DNA of 64,000 nt from Enterobacter soli ATCC BAA-2102 (GCF_001654845.1 NZ_LXES01000049.1:1-64000), one strand, 5' to 3'; numbered from the stretch's first letter, positions 1-8,617 are shown. Program-made: numbers and translations. Notes: a model not told the origin generated them from the letters alone.

Positions 1-36
1 TGCTCTGCCTGCTCTGCCTGCTCTGCCTGCTCTGCA
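1..36. repeat. 9-bp tandem repeat, four copies at the edge
   Basis: Four consecutive copies of TGCTCTGCC (the last ending in A) are visible and the array continues beyond the edge. On the minus strand each unit codes Ala-Glu-Gln, so copy-number change would keep the frame of the enclosing phage gene. A related AEQ/TEQ tail occurs in the protein at 8306-8524. Confidence 0.85.
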
Positions 37-224
37 GGTTTATCGTCGGCGCCAGGTGTGGCGACTTCAAGCTCCTGCTCGTCAACTTCGCCAACCACTG
101 AAACGCGCCCAGCGAAAGCTGGCGGCACATCAACCGCAACAAACTCATGACCAACCGGCAGTTGCTGGAATACGCCGTTAATCGCTCCCCAGCAGCCAGT
201 CTTCTCGACTTTTAACTTTTTCAT
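1..224 (-). CDS. Phage head-region hypothetical protein, 3' end cut by window edge
   Basis: The reading frame starts at the ATG at 224 (MKKLKVEKTGCWGAINGV...) behind an AGGAGAG ribosome site and runs off the left edge, so at least 74 residues are seen. It has no recognisable domain. The visible C-terminal part is an Ala-Glu-Gln repeat. It follows the major capsid gene in the direction of transcription, so a role in head completion or capsid assembly is possible, but that is inference from position only. Confidence 0.7.
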   Translation of the reverse strand, partial: MKKLKVEKTGCWGAINGVFQQLPVGHEFVAVDVPPAFAGRVSVVGEVDEQELEVATPGADDKPAEQAEQAEQAE

Positions 225-256
225 GCTCTCTCCTAAAGAAAAGGGGCCGAAGCCCC

Positions 257-1312
257 TTAACCCTGTGCGTTGAACACTTTAGAACGACCGTTGAAATCGC
301 GCTTAATCTGCAGACCGACAGCACTCCAGACCAGGGAGTTGTAGTTGTCGAACGGGTTTTGACGCGGGATCATGAAGGTACCAACCGGCGCGGCGATTCG
401 TGTCTTGATGTACTGCGGGTTACGCACGTACGAGACAAAGTGGTTACCGGTCAGTTTGAAGGTCTGGTTAATAGACTCAATGCGACCATAGCGCATGATG
501 TATTCCAGCACGGTGCCTTCTTTAAAGCCGGCAGCGTTAGAATAAGGTCGATTAAGGTTTCGCATGATGTCCGGAGACACCCAAACTTTAACCTTCTCCT
601 GCACGTAGTTATCATCCAGCAGCTTAGCAAACGGACCGGTGAAGAAGGCCACTGATTGATCAGGCGTCGAGGTGGTCAGGTCGATATTCAGACCGGATGC
701 ACCCAGATCCACCTGGTTGGTGTTTGCATGGTTGGTAATACCAGCGCCATGATAGCCTTTCACCTTCACTTTCGCATCACCGGAAAGCATGTAGTCGGCC
801 ATATCTGCGCGAATTGCAGCAACATGCGCTTCCTGGTCATCTGCCATTGCATCAAGGTTTTCGGACTGCATGCCGTTCCACTCACGCCATTCTCGACCGT
901 AGCCGGTGTTGAAGATAGGGATGGGGTCACCAGCTTCGTCGTAGATGACTTTATCCAGCTCTTCCGGCACGTGGCCCGTCAGTGAGCGATGAACCTTTCC
1001 AGCGTCACTGGAAACGCGGTACAGCGCCGCTGTCTTGCCGATAGAGATCGGCGTACCGAGACCTAGCAGATCATCCAGCAGGCCGTTGCCTTCGTCATTA
1101 CGGAATACTCGGGTGGTGATGTTGTCCACTTCGCGCCAGTAGTCTTTGGAGATCAGCGCTGCCTGGTTAACTTCCAGCGCGCCGCCGTACCGGGCGGAAA
1201 TGGTGTTCTGGTTGATGTTGAAGGATTCACGCTGCATCAGCAGCTGATTCCACGCCTGCTTCACCTGGTTGTGCTCGGTGATAAGCTTTTTATTGAATAC
1301 GATCATGCTCAT
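257..1312 (-). CDS. Probable phage major capsid protein
   Basis: This 351-residue protein starts MSMIVFNKKLITEHNQ and has no membrane segments or signal peptide. It resembles the coat proteins of lambdoid phages whose head genes run terminase, portal, MuF, DUF2213 protein, decoration protein, coat. Size and place in that order support the call, while sequence recognition is moderate (I think of the DUF6260 coat family). Its ATG overlaps the stop of the decoration gene by 4 bp (ATGA), so the two are probably translationally coupled. It is unlike lambda E or P22 gp5 at first sight. HK97-fold prediction would settle it. Confidence 0.75.
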   Translation of the reverse strand: MSMIVFNKKLITEHNQVKQAWNQLLMQRESFNINQNTISARYGGALEVNQAALISKDYWREVDNITTRVFRNDEGNGLLDDLLGLGTPISIGKTAALYRVSSDAGKVHRSLTGHVPEELDKVIYDEAGDPIPIFNTGYGREWREWNGMQSENLDAMADDQEAHVAAIRADMADYMLSGDAKVKVKGYHGAGITNHANTNQVDLGASGLNIDLTTSTPDQSVAFFTGPFAKLLDDNYVQEKVKVWVSPDIMRNLNRPYSNAAGFKEGTVLEYIMRYGRIESINQTFKLTGNHFVSYVRNPQYIKTRIAAPVGTFMIPRQNPFDNYNSLVWSAVGLQIKRDFNGRSKVFNAQG

Positions 1313-1770
1313 GCGGTTGCTTTCCCTGATTTGCGAACTTTCACGAGCTGAGCTTCAGCGCCAACGGTGATTTTTTCGCGTGAGAAGAAGAGTACTTTGT
1401 CTGTTGCTGGTGTGGCTGATTTAGAGAGAGTGCCGTCGCCAGCAGAAATCAGGCCTTCGTTTTCCAGCAACACTTCGCCTGCTTTGACCAGCATGTGGTA
1501 ATCCACATCGTCTTCGCACATGATGGCCGCGCCGGTATCACCGGCAGGTACCGCGTCGCGAATGTCACCGCCGCCGATATAGTTGTGCTGAAGAGCCAGA
1601 GCCACGCCTGCGCCACCAGCGACATTGTGAACAGCCAGTTTCCCGGTGCTGTCGAGCATCACCAGTGAGCCGGGTTTCACGGCCGCCGCCATGATTGCTT
1701 CAATGACCTGCGGGTCATTCTTACGGGCCGGGCCCGCGATTACGGTATGGAAACGAGGTGCGAGAGCCAT
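1309..1770 (-). CDS. Probable capsid decoration/stabilisation protein
   Basis: This 153-residue protein is rich in Gly, Ala and Val and begins MALAPRFHTVIAGPARKN. It has the look of small beta-rich head-decoration proteins (DUF2190 or head-fibre type), including a GxLVMLDSTGKL stretch. It lies between the DUF2213 gene and the coat gene, as decoration proteins usually do. Both junctions overlap (TAATG upstream, ATGA downstream), which indicates one coupled translation unit. The function is inferred from position and composition. Confidence 0.6.
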   Translation of the reverse strand: MALAPRFHTVIAGPARKNDPQVIEAIMAAAVKPGSLVMLDSTGKLAVHNVAGGAGVALALQHNYIGGGDIRDAVPAGDTGAAIMCEDDVDYHMLVKAGEVLLENEGLISAGDGTLSKSATPATDKVLFFSREKITVGAEAQLVKVRKSGKATA

Positions 1771-2195
1771 TATTCAGGTGCCTCCATGTTAAGGATTTCA
1801 CTCTGAGCGCCATTCCCCTGGAATGCAGGGTTCAGACCGGTGCTAGTCTGGCACTGCGAGTACATGTCGTTCAGCGCTTCGCCAGTCAGCGAGTTGATCG
1901 CTGTTTCGGTCATGAACGAAAATTTCGCTTTCACCGCATCACGCTTGGTTTTCAGGTCGCTTTCAGCGTTCGCCTGCAGCTGAGTTTCCAGCTTGCTCAG
2001 CTTTTCGTTCAGAGGGGTGAGCGCAGCATTAACAGCAGCAGTAATCACATCAGAGTTAATCTGCGCCAGACCAGGGTCGCTGCCACCGGCTTTCTTTTGC
2101 ATCTGCTGGTTGTAGGCATCCCAGACCTGATCGTCGGTCAGCCCATCGGTTGTTACGCCTGCGGCATTGAGCGCGGCGATCATCTTCTCTTTCAT
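1770..2195 (-). CDS. Nested in-frame scaffold protein (internal start)
   Basis: An ATG at 2195, in frame with the DUF2213-type gene at its codon 316, is preceded by a GGAGAAG ribosome-binding sequence about 9 nt upstream. It would give a 141-residue protein starting MKEKMIAALNAAGVTTDGL. Its centre contains a Leu/heptad-like helical stretch (LTPLNEKLSKLETQLQ). The arrangement matches lambda C/Nu3, where the scaffold is made from an internal start in the protease gene. The start signal is seen directly, and the scaffold role is inference. Confidence 0.6.
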   Translation of the reverse strand: MKEKMIAALNAAGVTTDGLTDDQVWDAYNQQMQKKAGGSDPGLAQINSDVITAAVNAALTPLNEKLSKLETQLQANAESDLKTKRDAVKAKFSFMTETAINSLTGEALNDMYSQCQTSTGLNPAFQGNGAQSEILNMEAPE

Positions 2196-3140
2196 CGGGT
2201 TTTCTTCTCCGTTGGTTTTGACTTCGTACTCAGTTGGTTTGCGCACGACTTCTACTGGATCGCCGACAAGCGTTACGACCTTGTCAGAGATGAGGTACTT
2301 CTGGTCAAAGAGCTTTGGCTTGGCGTTCTCGCCATCCTCTTCGTAAACGAAACGGTCAGGCCAGACGCTGACGACGTACCGCCACTTTTTGTCATCCTGC
2401 TTGATTGACATGCGCAGCGCCTGGTAGATGTCGTCGAAAGACATCTCTGACGCGTTGCTGATGTAGAACTTCACTTTGTTCCACCAGCCATCTTTCATGC
2501 TGTTAGCGGCATCAATGAGGCTCGTCGATTCAACATCAGCCTCTTGCCCGTCAGCGTTGACGAACATGCCGACGCCTTCATCCGGGGTTCCGGCGCCTGG
2601 CTCATCGAGCAGGATCGCGATGTGGTCAAACTGCATGTTGTGAGCGACCCAGGAGTATTTCTTCTGTTTCGACTCACCGGTTTTTTGCTCTTTGTTCAGC
2701 AGCAGGCCGGTGGAGACATGAATCGGATCGGCGTTATTGCCGGTAATCATGTCGTCCAGGCGCTGAATGAGGCGTTTGCCGTCGGGTTTTGTCTCAGCCA
2801 CGGCCTTATTGACGTAAACGTCCATCACGACCTTATCGTTGGCCTTGCTGACGTTCTGAGCCCATGCCCCGGCGTAATAATCGTTAACCGCCTGCGGGTC
2901 GTTGGCGCTGACGTATTTGCCGTTCACCATCGGGTGACCCAGCGGCATCAACTTGCGCTCCATCGTCAGGTAGCTGTTGTTAATCTCCTCCGCCGGGTAC
3001 AGGCCGCCATTCATCACGATGTCATCGACGATCGGGACTGCACCACGAATGACGTAGTGTTCCTGGCCGTTGATGGTGGTCGTTGAGATGTTTGAGGCGT
3101 TGATGGCGAGGGATTTAACATGAATACTGGTAAGGTTCAT
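1770..3140 (-). CDS. DUF2213-type head maturation protein (probable prohead protease/scaffold fusion)
   Basis: The protein has 456 residues. The N-terminal two thirds resemble DUF2213 phage proteins, which sit where a prohead protease is expected; a GHPMVNGKYVSAND stretch and an HVSTGL motif are visible. The C-terminal third (from about residue 316) is Ala/Lys/Gln-rich and predicted helical, like a scaffold. An in-frame internal start there is described as a separate feature. The gene is separated from the upstream MuF gene by an oppositely oriented accessory gene. Protease activity is inference from family context; I did not identify a complete catalytic triad. Confidence 0.65.
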   Translation of the reverse strand: MNLTSIHVKSLAINASNISTTTINGQEHYVIRGAVPIVDDIVMNGGLYPAEEINNSYLTMERKLMPLGHPMVNGKYVSANDPQAVNDYYAGAWAQNVSKANDKVVMDVYVNKAVAETKPDGKRLIQRLDDMITGNNADPIHVSTGLLLNKEQKTGESKQKKYSWVAHNMQFDHIAILLDEPGAGTPDEGVGMFVNADGQEADVESTSLIDAANSMKDGWWNKVKFYISNASEMSFDDIYQALRMSIKQDDKKWRYVVSVWPDRFVYEEDGENAKPKLFDQKYLISDKVVTLVGDPVEVVRKPTEYEVKTNGEENPMKEKMIAALNAAGVTTDGLTDDQVWDAYNQQMQKKAGGSDPGLAQINSDVITAAVNAALTPLNEKLSKLETQLQANAESDLKTKRDAVKAKFSFMTETAINSLTGEALNDMYSQCQTSTGLNPAFQGNGAQSEILNMEAPE

Positions 3141-3163
3141 GTTTAACCCTTTGGATTAATAAA

Positions 3164-3508
3164 ATGAAAAAATGGTTATTGGCTTTAGCGTTTACAATCA
3201 CAGCCCCTGTTCACGCTGGATTCATGTCCGGCAACGATTTATATGAGCTATACAAAGCCTCTTTGCGTGCAGAGCAATCATCTGCCAGCGATAAAGACTT
3301 TCGTGATGCAAACGAATATTTGGGCTACGTTACTGGGGTATGGGATGCCATGGAAGGTACCGTTGCATGTACTGATGACAATATTACCAGAGGCCAGATC
3401 GCTGACATGGTCGGTGGTTATCTAAGGAGCAATCCAAGCTTTAGGGATAAGCCGGCAAGCTCAATAATCATGCTTTACATGAGCTACCGCTATCCATGTA
3501 AAAAATGA
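3164..3508 (+). CDS. Secreted Rap1a/Tai-family immunity-like protein (accessory phage gene)
   Basis: This 114-residue protein has a clear signal peptide (MKKWLLALAFTITAPVHA, cleavage after the AHA-type site) and a mature part with the Rap1a/Tai pattern: GYVTGVWDAMEG, a Cys, QIADMVGGYL, NPxxRxKPASS and a final YPC. Members of that family neutralise Rap/Tae4-type amidase effectors in the periplasm, while many prophage members have no known target. It lies on the opposite strand between two head genes and abuts MuF with no gap (stop at 3506-3508, MuF stop at 3509). This is typical of a lysogenic-conversion gene expressed on its own. The family call is from recognised pattern, not a search. Confidence 0.65.
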   Translation: MKKWLLALAFTITAPVHAGFMSGNDLYELYKASLRAEQSSASDKDFRDANEYLGYVTGVWDAMEGTVACTDDNITRGQIADMVGGYLRSNPSFRDKPASSIIMLYMSYRYPCKK

Positions 3509-4516
3509 TTAAGCGGACTCCTTCATTGTCCATTGCTTACGTTCCTTCGCCAGCTTATCCGCCAGCCCTTCATTGAAAATGCTGCCGTCGTCGTTGAGCA
3601 GCACCGGAATCTGGCTGCAATAGCAGTTGTACCGGTTGCCGTTCTCGGCGTAGAAGTCGCGCACCTCTTCGGTGGTGTAGACCTTGCCGTGACGGCTGGC
3701 ATGCCAGGTACGCGTCGTTGGCTTGAGCGCTGACAGCCACAGCAGGCCGGTATTAAGCCCCAGCCTGTCGGCCGCCCAGTCCGTTTCATTCCATTGCGCC
3801 TGTCGTAGCGCGCCGACCTGCTCAGTCTGAGCGATGGTCTTTGCCTTCGACATCGACACATCGAGGCGCTTGCTGATGACGCTGGCCGTCTCGCGAGGAT
3901 TCACGCCGCGCGCTACCGCATCGGTGATGATATTGGTCAGGTCACCACGGGCAGAGTCACTGATTACCTTCCAGTCACTGAACGTTGTCAGCCTTGCCGC
4001 CGCCACCTGATTAAGATGACCGGGGCTGCTTAAAAGCTGCTGTAACGTTGTCTGGCTGGCGTATACCTGCGACTGCTGCGAGAGGTTATTGAAGGCCTCC
4101 AGCGTGCCGCGCTGCGCCTCTGCGACGACGTAATCCATCGCCCAGAGATTTTGCTCGCCACCTTCCAGCAGGTAATCATCCAGAATGCTCTGCACCGCTT
4201 CCAGCAGGTCTGCCAGCTCCTGCGCCGACATGTCGTAGATGAACTTGCCGGCGTTGACCTGGTAGAGCCTCATATCCTCGCCGTTGTCGTGGCAGAGGAA
4301 GTGCCAGTTGTGGCTGTTAACCTCACGCTCCCGACCGGTCATGCGCTGCTCGAACAGTGCTTTCAGCGCGCGCTTGATGCCGAGATACCGGCCTTCGATA
4401 TCACGGAACATTGCGGTGACCTGCTTTGCCGATCGCGTCGGGTCAACCTTGCTGCGAGGAACTATCGGCAGGCCCACCTTTGCCGTCTGTTCGGGTGTCA
4501 TCGGCCAGTGGATCAT
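3509..4516 (-). CDS. Phage head morphogenesis protein, MuF/SPP1 gp7 type
   Basis: This protein of about 335 residues has the C-terminal MuF signature: the region around ALKPTTRTWHASRHGKVYT followed by a Cys pair in NRYNCYCSQIPVLL. MuF proteins are minor capsid components ejected with or bound near the portal. The ATG at 4516 is preferred over the TTG just upstream because an AAGGTGA site lies ahead of it. The gene overlaps the end of the portal gene by about 74 bp, which is common for this pair. Confidence 0.85.
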   Translation of the reverse strand: MIHWPMTPEQTAKVGLPIVPRSKVDPTRSAKQVTAMFRDIEGRYLGIKRALKALFEQRMTGREREVNSHNWHFLCHDNGEDMRLYQVNAGKFIYDMSAQELADLLEAVQSILDDYLLEGGEQNLWAMDYVVAEAQRGTLEAFNNLSQQSQVYASQTTLQQLLSSPGHLNQVAAARLTTFSDWKVISDSARGDLTNIITDAVARGVNPRETASVISKRLDVSMSKAKTIAQTEQVGALRQAQWNETDWAADRLGLNTGLLWLSALKPTTRTWHASRHGKVYTTEEVRDFYAENGNRYNCYCSQIPVLLNDDGSIFNEGLADKLAKERKQWTMKESA

Positions 4517-5912
4517 CAATTGTCACCTTATCGTCCGGGTTAGGCGGTTCTTTTGGTTCCGGCAGCGGGTCAAGCCCAACAATCTCGCGCAGCTCATTAG
4601 CTGTAACAGGCGGCTCACCGCCATAGAAGCCAGTGGTTTTCTGCACGATGTCGGCCAGTTTAGATGCGTTCTCGATCTTCTCTTTCTCGCCGGGCGCCAG
4701 CAGGTCGCTCCACGAAATGGTGACCTCGCCTTTAGTTGGTGGGTCAATGATGCCTAACGTCCAGAATCGTTCTAACAGCGCGGTGATGCGGTCAGTCATG
4801 AAGCCATTACGACGCGTATTGCGGCGGATAGCCCAGTCTGTTTTATCCTCGTCGCTCGCCAGTCGCCCGGTCTGCTGACCGAACAGGATGGTGAACGGGA
4901 TTTGCACGGAGGCGGCCAACTCGTTCGCGGTGACCTCCCAGGTCGGGCCAGGGTCGCCAGGCGTAACACTGAGAACGTGCATTTGCCCGGCTTGCATGAC
5001 AGCTGCCGCGTCAGTACCGCGGTTCAGCTTATTGACCTTGTCGCCCATCGCCTCGCCGAGATCGGCATAACCAGCCTTTTTAGCCTGGTCTGCCAGCGTA
5101 GCCATGTCGGTTTCTTTGCTGAACTCAACCGCAATCTGGCGGCTGGCGTTCTTCAGGAATCCTTCGGCACCACCTCCAGAAACCTTCTCAAGGTCAAGGC
5201 CCTTGTTGTAGCCTGCTTCCAGTAGCGGGATGCCGGATAGCACGTTGTCGTCTTCAGAACCTTCGCAGAACAGGATAACGCGGCTCGGGTGTACCGGTTC
5301 TCCGCGCATCGGACCGACGAAAGGTTCATCACCGACCGGCTGCTCGTTGAAGTTGAACATCTTCGGCTGACCGAACGTTTCAGACTGACGGTCGTTATCC
5401 CATTCGGCAACGGTTAACTGCGGCTCCCACACCGGGATAAGTTTTACCAGCGCCGACTCGCCGAGACGTTTAACTAAAGCAGTGTCAACTTCCTGATCCC
5501 AGTTCCGATTGTCTTTCACCTGGAGCAGAAGTGCGGAGTATCGCCCGACCATATTGCGACGGTCGGCATCCTTCACCTTCGGCCACAGCTTCCTCATGAA
5601 CTTGGTGACTTTCTTTTCCCAGGCGTTTGTTTTCTCCGCCTCCTGCGCTTCATCGCCGTCAACTATGACCGGATAGTCTTGCCAGCAGCCATCCAGCAGG
5701 CGATGCACCACAGCGAAGCCAGCGGCGTTGCGGCGGTACATGTTGTAGAAGTCGTTGAAAGTGATAGTGCGCGGGTAGCCAAACTCCTGGTAAAGCGTCG
5801 GGCGCTTCGTGTTTCCGCCGCCGATGCCGATGGCATTCAGGTAATTCGCTCGCCTCATTTCAGTGGCGAGGCTGTTCACAGCCAGTTGAAGGCCGTTATC
5901 TTGTTCGCTCAC
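4443..5912 (-). CDS. Phage portal protein (DUF1073/Gp6-like)
   Basis: The 489-residue product starts at a GTG (5912) preceded by AAGGAG. The sequence pattern (FNDFYNMYRRNAAGFAVVHRLLDGCW near the start, PFTILFGQQTGRLASDEDKTDW in the second half) matches DUF1073-type portals that form the dodecameric DNA channel at the capsid vertex. The C-terminal tail is acidic and Pro/Asp-rich. It follows the large terminase with a 12-bp gap, as expected in a packaging operon. Confidence 0.88.
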   Translation of the reverse strand: MSEQDNGLQLAVNSLATEMRRANYLNAIGIGGGNTKRPTLYQEFGYPRTITFNDFYNMYRRNAAGFAVVHRLLDGCWQDYPVIVDGDEAQEAEKTNAWEKKVTKFMRKLWPKVKDADRRNMVGRYSALLLQVKDNRNWDQEVDTALVKRLGESALVKLIPVWEPQLTVAEWDNDRQSETFGQPKMFNFNEQPVGDEPFVGPMRGEPVHPSRVILFCEGSEDDNVLSGIPLLEAGYNKGLDLEKVSGGGAEGFLKNASRQIAVEFSKETDMATLADQAKKAGYADLGEAMGDKVNKLNRGTDAAAVMQAGQMHVLSVTPGDPGPTWEVTANELAASVQIPFTILFGQQTGRLASDEDKTDWAIRRNTRRNGFMTDRITALLERFWTLGIIDPPTKGEVTISWSDLLAPGEKEKIENASKLADIVQKTTGFYGGEPPVTANELREIVGLDPLPEPKEPPNPDDKVTIDDPLADDTRTDGKGGPADSSSQQG

Positions 5913-5924
5913 TAGCGATGCTCC

Positions 5925-7397
5925 TTAGAAGAATACTGTGCCGACCTGCTTGCGGTTGTTCTTCGCTACTGCGAAATAACGGAAGCTGTCAGCGCCGTGT
6001 GAGGTGAAGTCATGAAGCGGTTTATCTTTCCAGCAGCCGCGCTTGTCATCCCACTCCTTGCGGTATCCTTCGAGGTGAGAGATGCCAACAGCACACTTCT
6101 CTTCATCGAATACGCAGGACTTGAGGATTTCACGGACCGACTCAATGCCAGTGTCGATCCCGGCCTTAGGCACAACGCGGAAGCTCATTGAATACATCTG
6201 GCCGTCAATCTCGTAACCTTCGCGCGCCAGCTCTTTGCGTGACTTAGCATCAGCAGCAAACTCGCGGTTTTCGATGTCGTGCGGTCCCCAGTGCTCGCCG
6301 TACTCATAGCCCCTATCCTTCAGCACCTTCATGTAGTGCCTCAGGCCTTCACCGGAGTTTTCGTAGTAGTCGATGATGTGGAACTCATTGCCGACCTCGC
6401 GAACGAACCAGATAGCTGTGGAGTCGCCCACGCCGATATCCCAGAACGTGTGAACCGGGAGGTGCGAGTTATCCGGGATTTGGCCGATCCGCTTGTTGGT
6501 GTAGAGCCAGCGGAACTGTTTGGCGTAGTACGCTCCCTCGACCGACTGCTGGAATGCCTCGGCCGGAATGGTCGGGTATTCGCGCTTCATGTCGTCGCCG
6601 AGAGTTTTCTCTTTGGCGTAGTACCAGGCTTTCTGGCGTTCGTTAACCACTACGCCGTGCTTCGCTTCCATTTCTGCGAAGTAATCAACCAGGCGCTGCG
6701 GTAGCGGCTCTACCGGATCAATTGCGTACAGTGGATTCTTCCACCAGGAGAAGAAGAAAAACTTCCAGTCCAGCGCGGATAAAGGCTTCCCCTGTAACAG
6801 CGCTTTCTCTGCCGTCTGGCAGTAATCAAAGAAGTAACCCGCCCGGCCCTCTGCCGTGCTTTCAATAGTAGCGAAGCATCCGGTCGATACCGCCTCAAAC
6901 GCACCGGTGACGATTTCCCGGGCTTTGTCAGGATACTTGGCGCATATCTTTCCGAACTCAGAAACGTGAAGGTAACGCAGAGTACCGCCACGAAATGACG
7001 TGCTGACGTATAGCGATCCGCCCTTCTTAAAGACGAGTTCACCAGACGAATCATTGCTCGCCGGGTTGGCCGCCTTGATCTCTGCTGGGAGCTTGTCGTA
7101 AGCGTACTTCACTTTTTCGCGGAACAGGCGCTTCGCGTCATTCAACGTGTGGGCAATCAACGCGCACTTTGCTGACTCGAACAGGGCAGCGTCGAGCTGG
7201 ATTATGCATACCTCAGTGGTGAAACCGAGCTGACGAGCTTTCAGGATGATGTTACGTGTGTGGATCCCCTCGAAGTATTCCCGCTGCTCAGGCGTCATCC
7301 TGAAGCGAGTTGGCTTTCCCTCTTTGTTGGTGATCCAGTAGAGATTGTTCAGCCGCCAGTCTTTGTCGGACAGCAGTTTGAGGTGCTCAGGTTTCAT
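5925..7397 (-). CDS. Phage terminase large subunit
   Basis: This 490-residue packaging motor and nuclease shows a Walker A-like KARQLGFTT (about residues 53-61), a Walker B region LHVSEFGKI, a coupling motif IESTAEG, and the RNase H-like nuclease start FWDIGVGDSTAIWF. It translocates phage DNA into proheads and makes the packaging cuts. The start overlaps the stop of the small-subunit gene by 1 bp. Gene order terS-terL-portal supports the call strongly. Confidence 0.93.
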   Translation of the reverse strand: MKPEHLKLLSDKDWRLNNLYWITNKEGKPTRFRMTPEQREYFEGIHTRNIILKARQLGFTTEVCIIQLDAALFESAKCALIAHTLNDAKRLFREKVKYAYDKLPAEIKAANPASNDSSGELVFKKGGSLYVSTSFRGGTLRYLHVSEFGKICAKYPDKAREIVTGAFEAVSTGCFATIESTAEGRAGYFFDYCQTAEKALLQGKPLSALDWKFFFFSWWKNPLYAIDPVEPLPQRLVDYFAEMEAKHGVVVNERQKAWYYAKEKTLGDDMKREYPTIPAEAFQQSVEGAYYAKQFRWLYTNKRIGQIPDNSHLPVHTFWDIGVGDSTAIWFVREVGNEFHIIDYYENSGEGLRHYMKVLKDRGYEYGEHWGPHDIENREFAADAKSRKELAREGYEIDGQMYSMSFRVVPKAGIDTGIESVREILKSCVFDEEKCAVGISHLEGYRKEWDDKRGCWKDKPLHDFTSHGADSFRYFAVAKNNRKQVGTVFF

Positions 7398-7912
7398 TAA
7401 GCCCCCTGAGACAGTGAATCCATCAGTTCAGAAATTGATTCAACGACATGCTCAGTTTTCACCTGCTCACGGAATGCCTGGACGTCGATGTGCTTACCAA
7501 TAAGCTCAAGGTTCTTAACCTTGTCAGGCCACTTTATTTTCTTGAGCAGCGCGGCGGTGTTTCCCTCAGATGACATCTCAACAACATCCAGCCCGGATAG
7601 CGTTGTCCTCCAGACCTTCGGCCACTGAGAAACCGGCTTCAGCTCACCGGTCGATGTCAGGATGTCGAGCACATCCATCTGGTCAATCTCAACGAGACGA
7701 TTCAGGACGTATGTCGCATTTATACCAACCAGATCATTGCGTTGCGCTTTGAGTTCGGCAATTCTGGTCTGGATGTCAGGTTTTGACAGGTTTTCGGACG
7801 CAGTACGGTTCGCAGTTCTGACGCTGTACCCCGCCCGAATAGCCGCTTGCGTGGCGTTTAAATCGATGAGGTACTCGCGACAGAACATTTCTTGCTTGTC
7901 GGTGAGTGCCAT
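7397..7912 (-). CDS. Phage terminase small subunit
   Basis: The N-terminal sequence MALTDKQEMFCREYLIDLNATQAAIRAGYS is the helix-turn-helix signature of the terminase_2 small-subunit family, which recognises the packaging site and recruits the large subunit. I chose the ATG at 7912 (171 residues, GGGA about 6 nt upstream). A TTG four codons upstream would also be possible. The gene is followed directly by the large subunit. Confidence 0.9.
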   Translation of the reverse strand: MALTDKQEMFCREYLIDLNATQAAIRAGYSVRTANRTASENLSKPDIQTRIAELKAQRNDLVGINATYVLNRLVEIDQMDVLDILTSTGELKPVSQWPKVWRTTLSGLDVVEMSSEGNTAALLKKIKWPDKVKNLELIGKHIDVQAFREQVKTEHVVESISELMDSLSQGA

Positions 7913-7941
7913 ATTTTTTCCCAAAATAAATGGAGATTCTT

Positions 7942-8148
7942 ATGGAAAACGCTGTAGTTACTCGACTAATTGAATTAACCAGGAAAACAGATAATAAAGT
8001 TGCTGTGAGCGCGATTTATGCCCTTGGTGAAGGGGGTCCTACTTCGCGCGAGGTGATCAGTCGCCTTCTTGAGTTAACAAATAAAGTTGACTCCGAAATT
8101 GCTGCTGCAAGCGCCGCTGCCCTTGGACGAATCTTCCGGCGCAGATAA
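7942..8148 (+). CDS. Small HEAT-repeat-like protein, opposite strand accessory gene
   Basis: This 68-residue helical protein contains two similar units (VVTRLIELTRKTDNKVAVSA and VISRLLELTNKVDSEIAAAS), as in two HEAT/ARM-type helical repeats. The ATG at 7942 has a TGGAGA site 6 nt upstream and is preferred over the ATG at 7930. The gene is divergent from the terminase and ends before a strong hairpin. The function is unknown, and it looks like an independently expressed prophage cargo gene. Confidence 0.6.
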   Translation: MENAVVTRLIELTRKTDNKVAVSAIYALGEGGPTSREVISRLLELTNKVDSEIAAASAAALGRIFRRR

Positions 8149-8166
8149 TTTTCATCGAGAAGATAT

Positions 8167-8195
8167 CATCAGGCGCATCGTAAAAGCGCCTGATG
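8167..8195. terminator. 10-bp perfect inverted repeat after the HEAT-like gene
   Basis: CATCAGGCGC at 8167-8176 and GCGCCTGATG at 8186-8195 form a strong hairpin 18 nt after the stop of the plus-strand gene. The following T-content (TAGTCTTTT) is modest, so it could be a terminator for that gene or simply a stabilising 3' hairpin. Confidence 0.5.
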
Positions 8196-8305
8196 CTAGT
8201 CTTTTGAATGTAAATGAAAATTCATCAGATAACTTAACAAGCATTACCCGTTTCGATGTGTGCCAGAAAGGAAGCCTCTTGCTTAATTGTTAGACCTGCC
8301 ATTCG

Positions 8306-8524
8306 TTACTCCGTTGATTGTTCTGCTGGCTGTTCGGTCTGCTCTGCTGGGACTGGCGTGAACTGCACGCGCTTCACATCGGCCGGAGCGAAATACAGCC
8401 ACTCTCCCGTCTCGGTCGCCAGCGGCACAAAGCCGTTAACAAGCTCTGGCTGACGTCGTGACATCTTGCCCGTGAAGGTTTCGCCAGTCAGGGTGGTTAG
8501 CGTGATTTGGTAGATGTCGGACAT
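8306..8524 (-). CDS. Hypothetical phage protein with AEQ/TEQ tail
   Basis: This 72-residue protein (MSDIYQITLTTLTGETFTGKMS...) is beta-rich and ends in Gln/Glu/Ala/Thr repeats that resemble the AEQ repeats of the gene at the left edge. It lies upstream of the terminase genes in the late direction. I recognise it as a common lambdoid prophage small protein without known function. Confidence 0.6.
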   Translation of the reverse strand: MSDIYQITLTTLTGETFTGKMSRRQPELVNGFVPLATETGEWLYFAPADVKRVQFTPVPAEQTEQPAEQSTE

Positions 8525-8617
8525 TGAGAGCCTCTGTATCCGCTTGAAGGGATATTCAAGTATTTATCCCTTATAAAGGATATTGCCATTACAATGAGTC
8601 TACTCATGGTGATGGCA

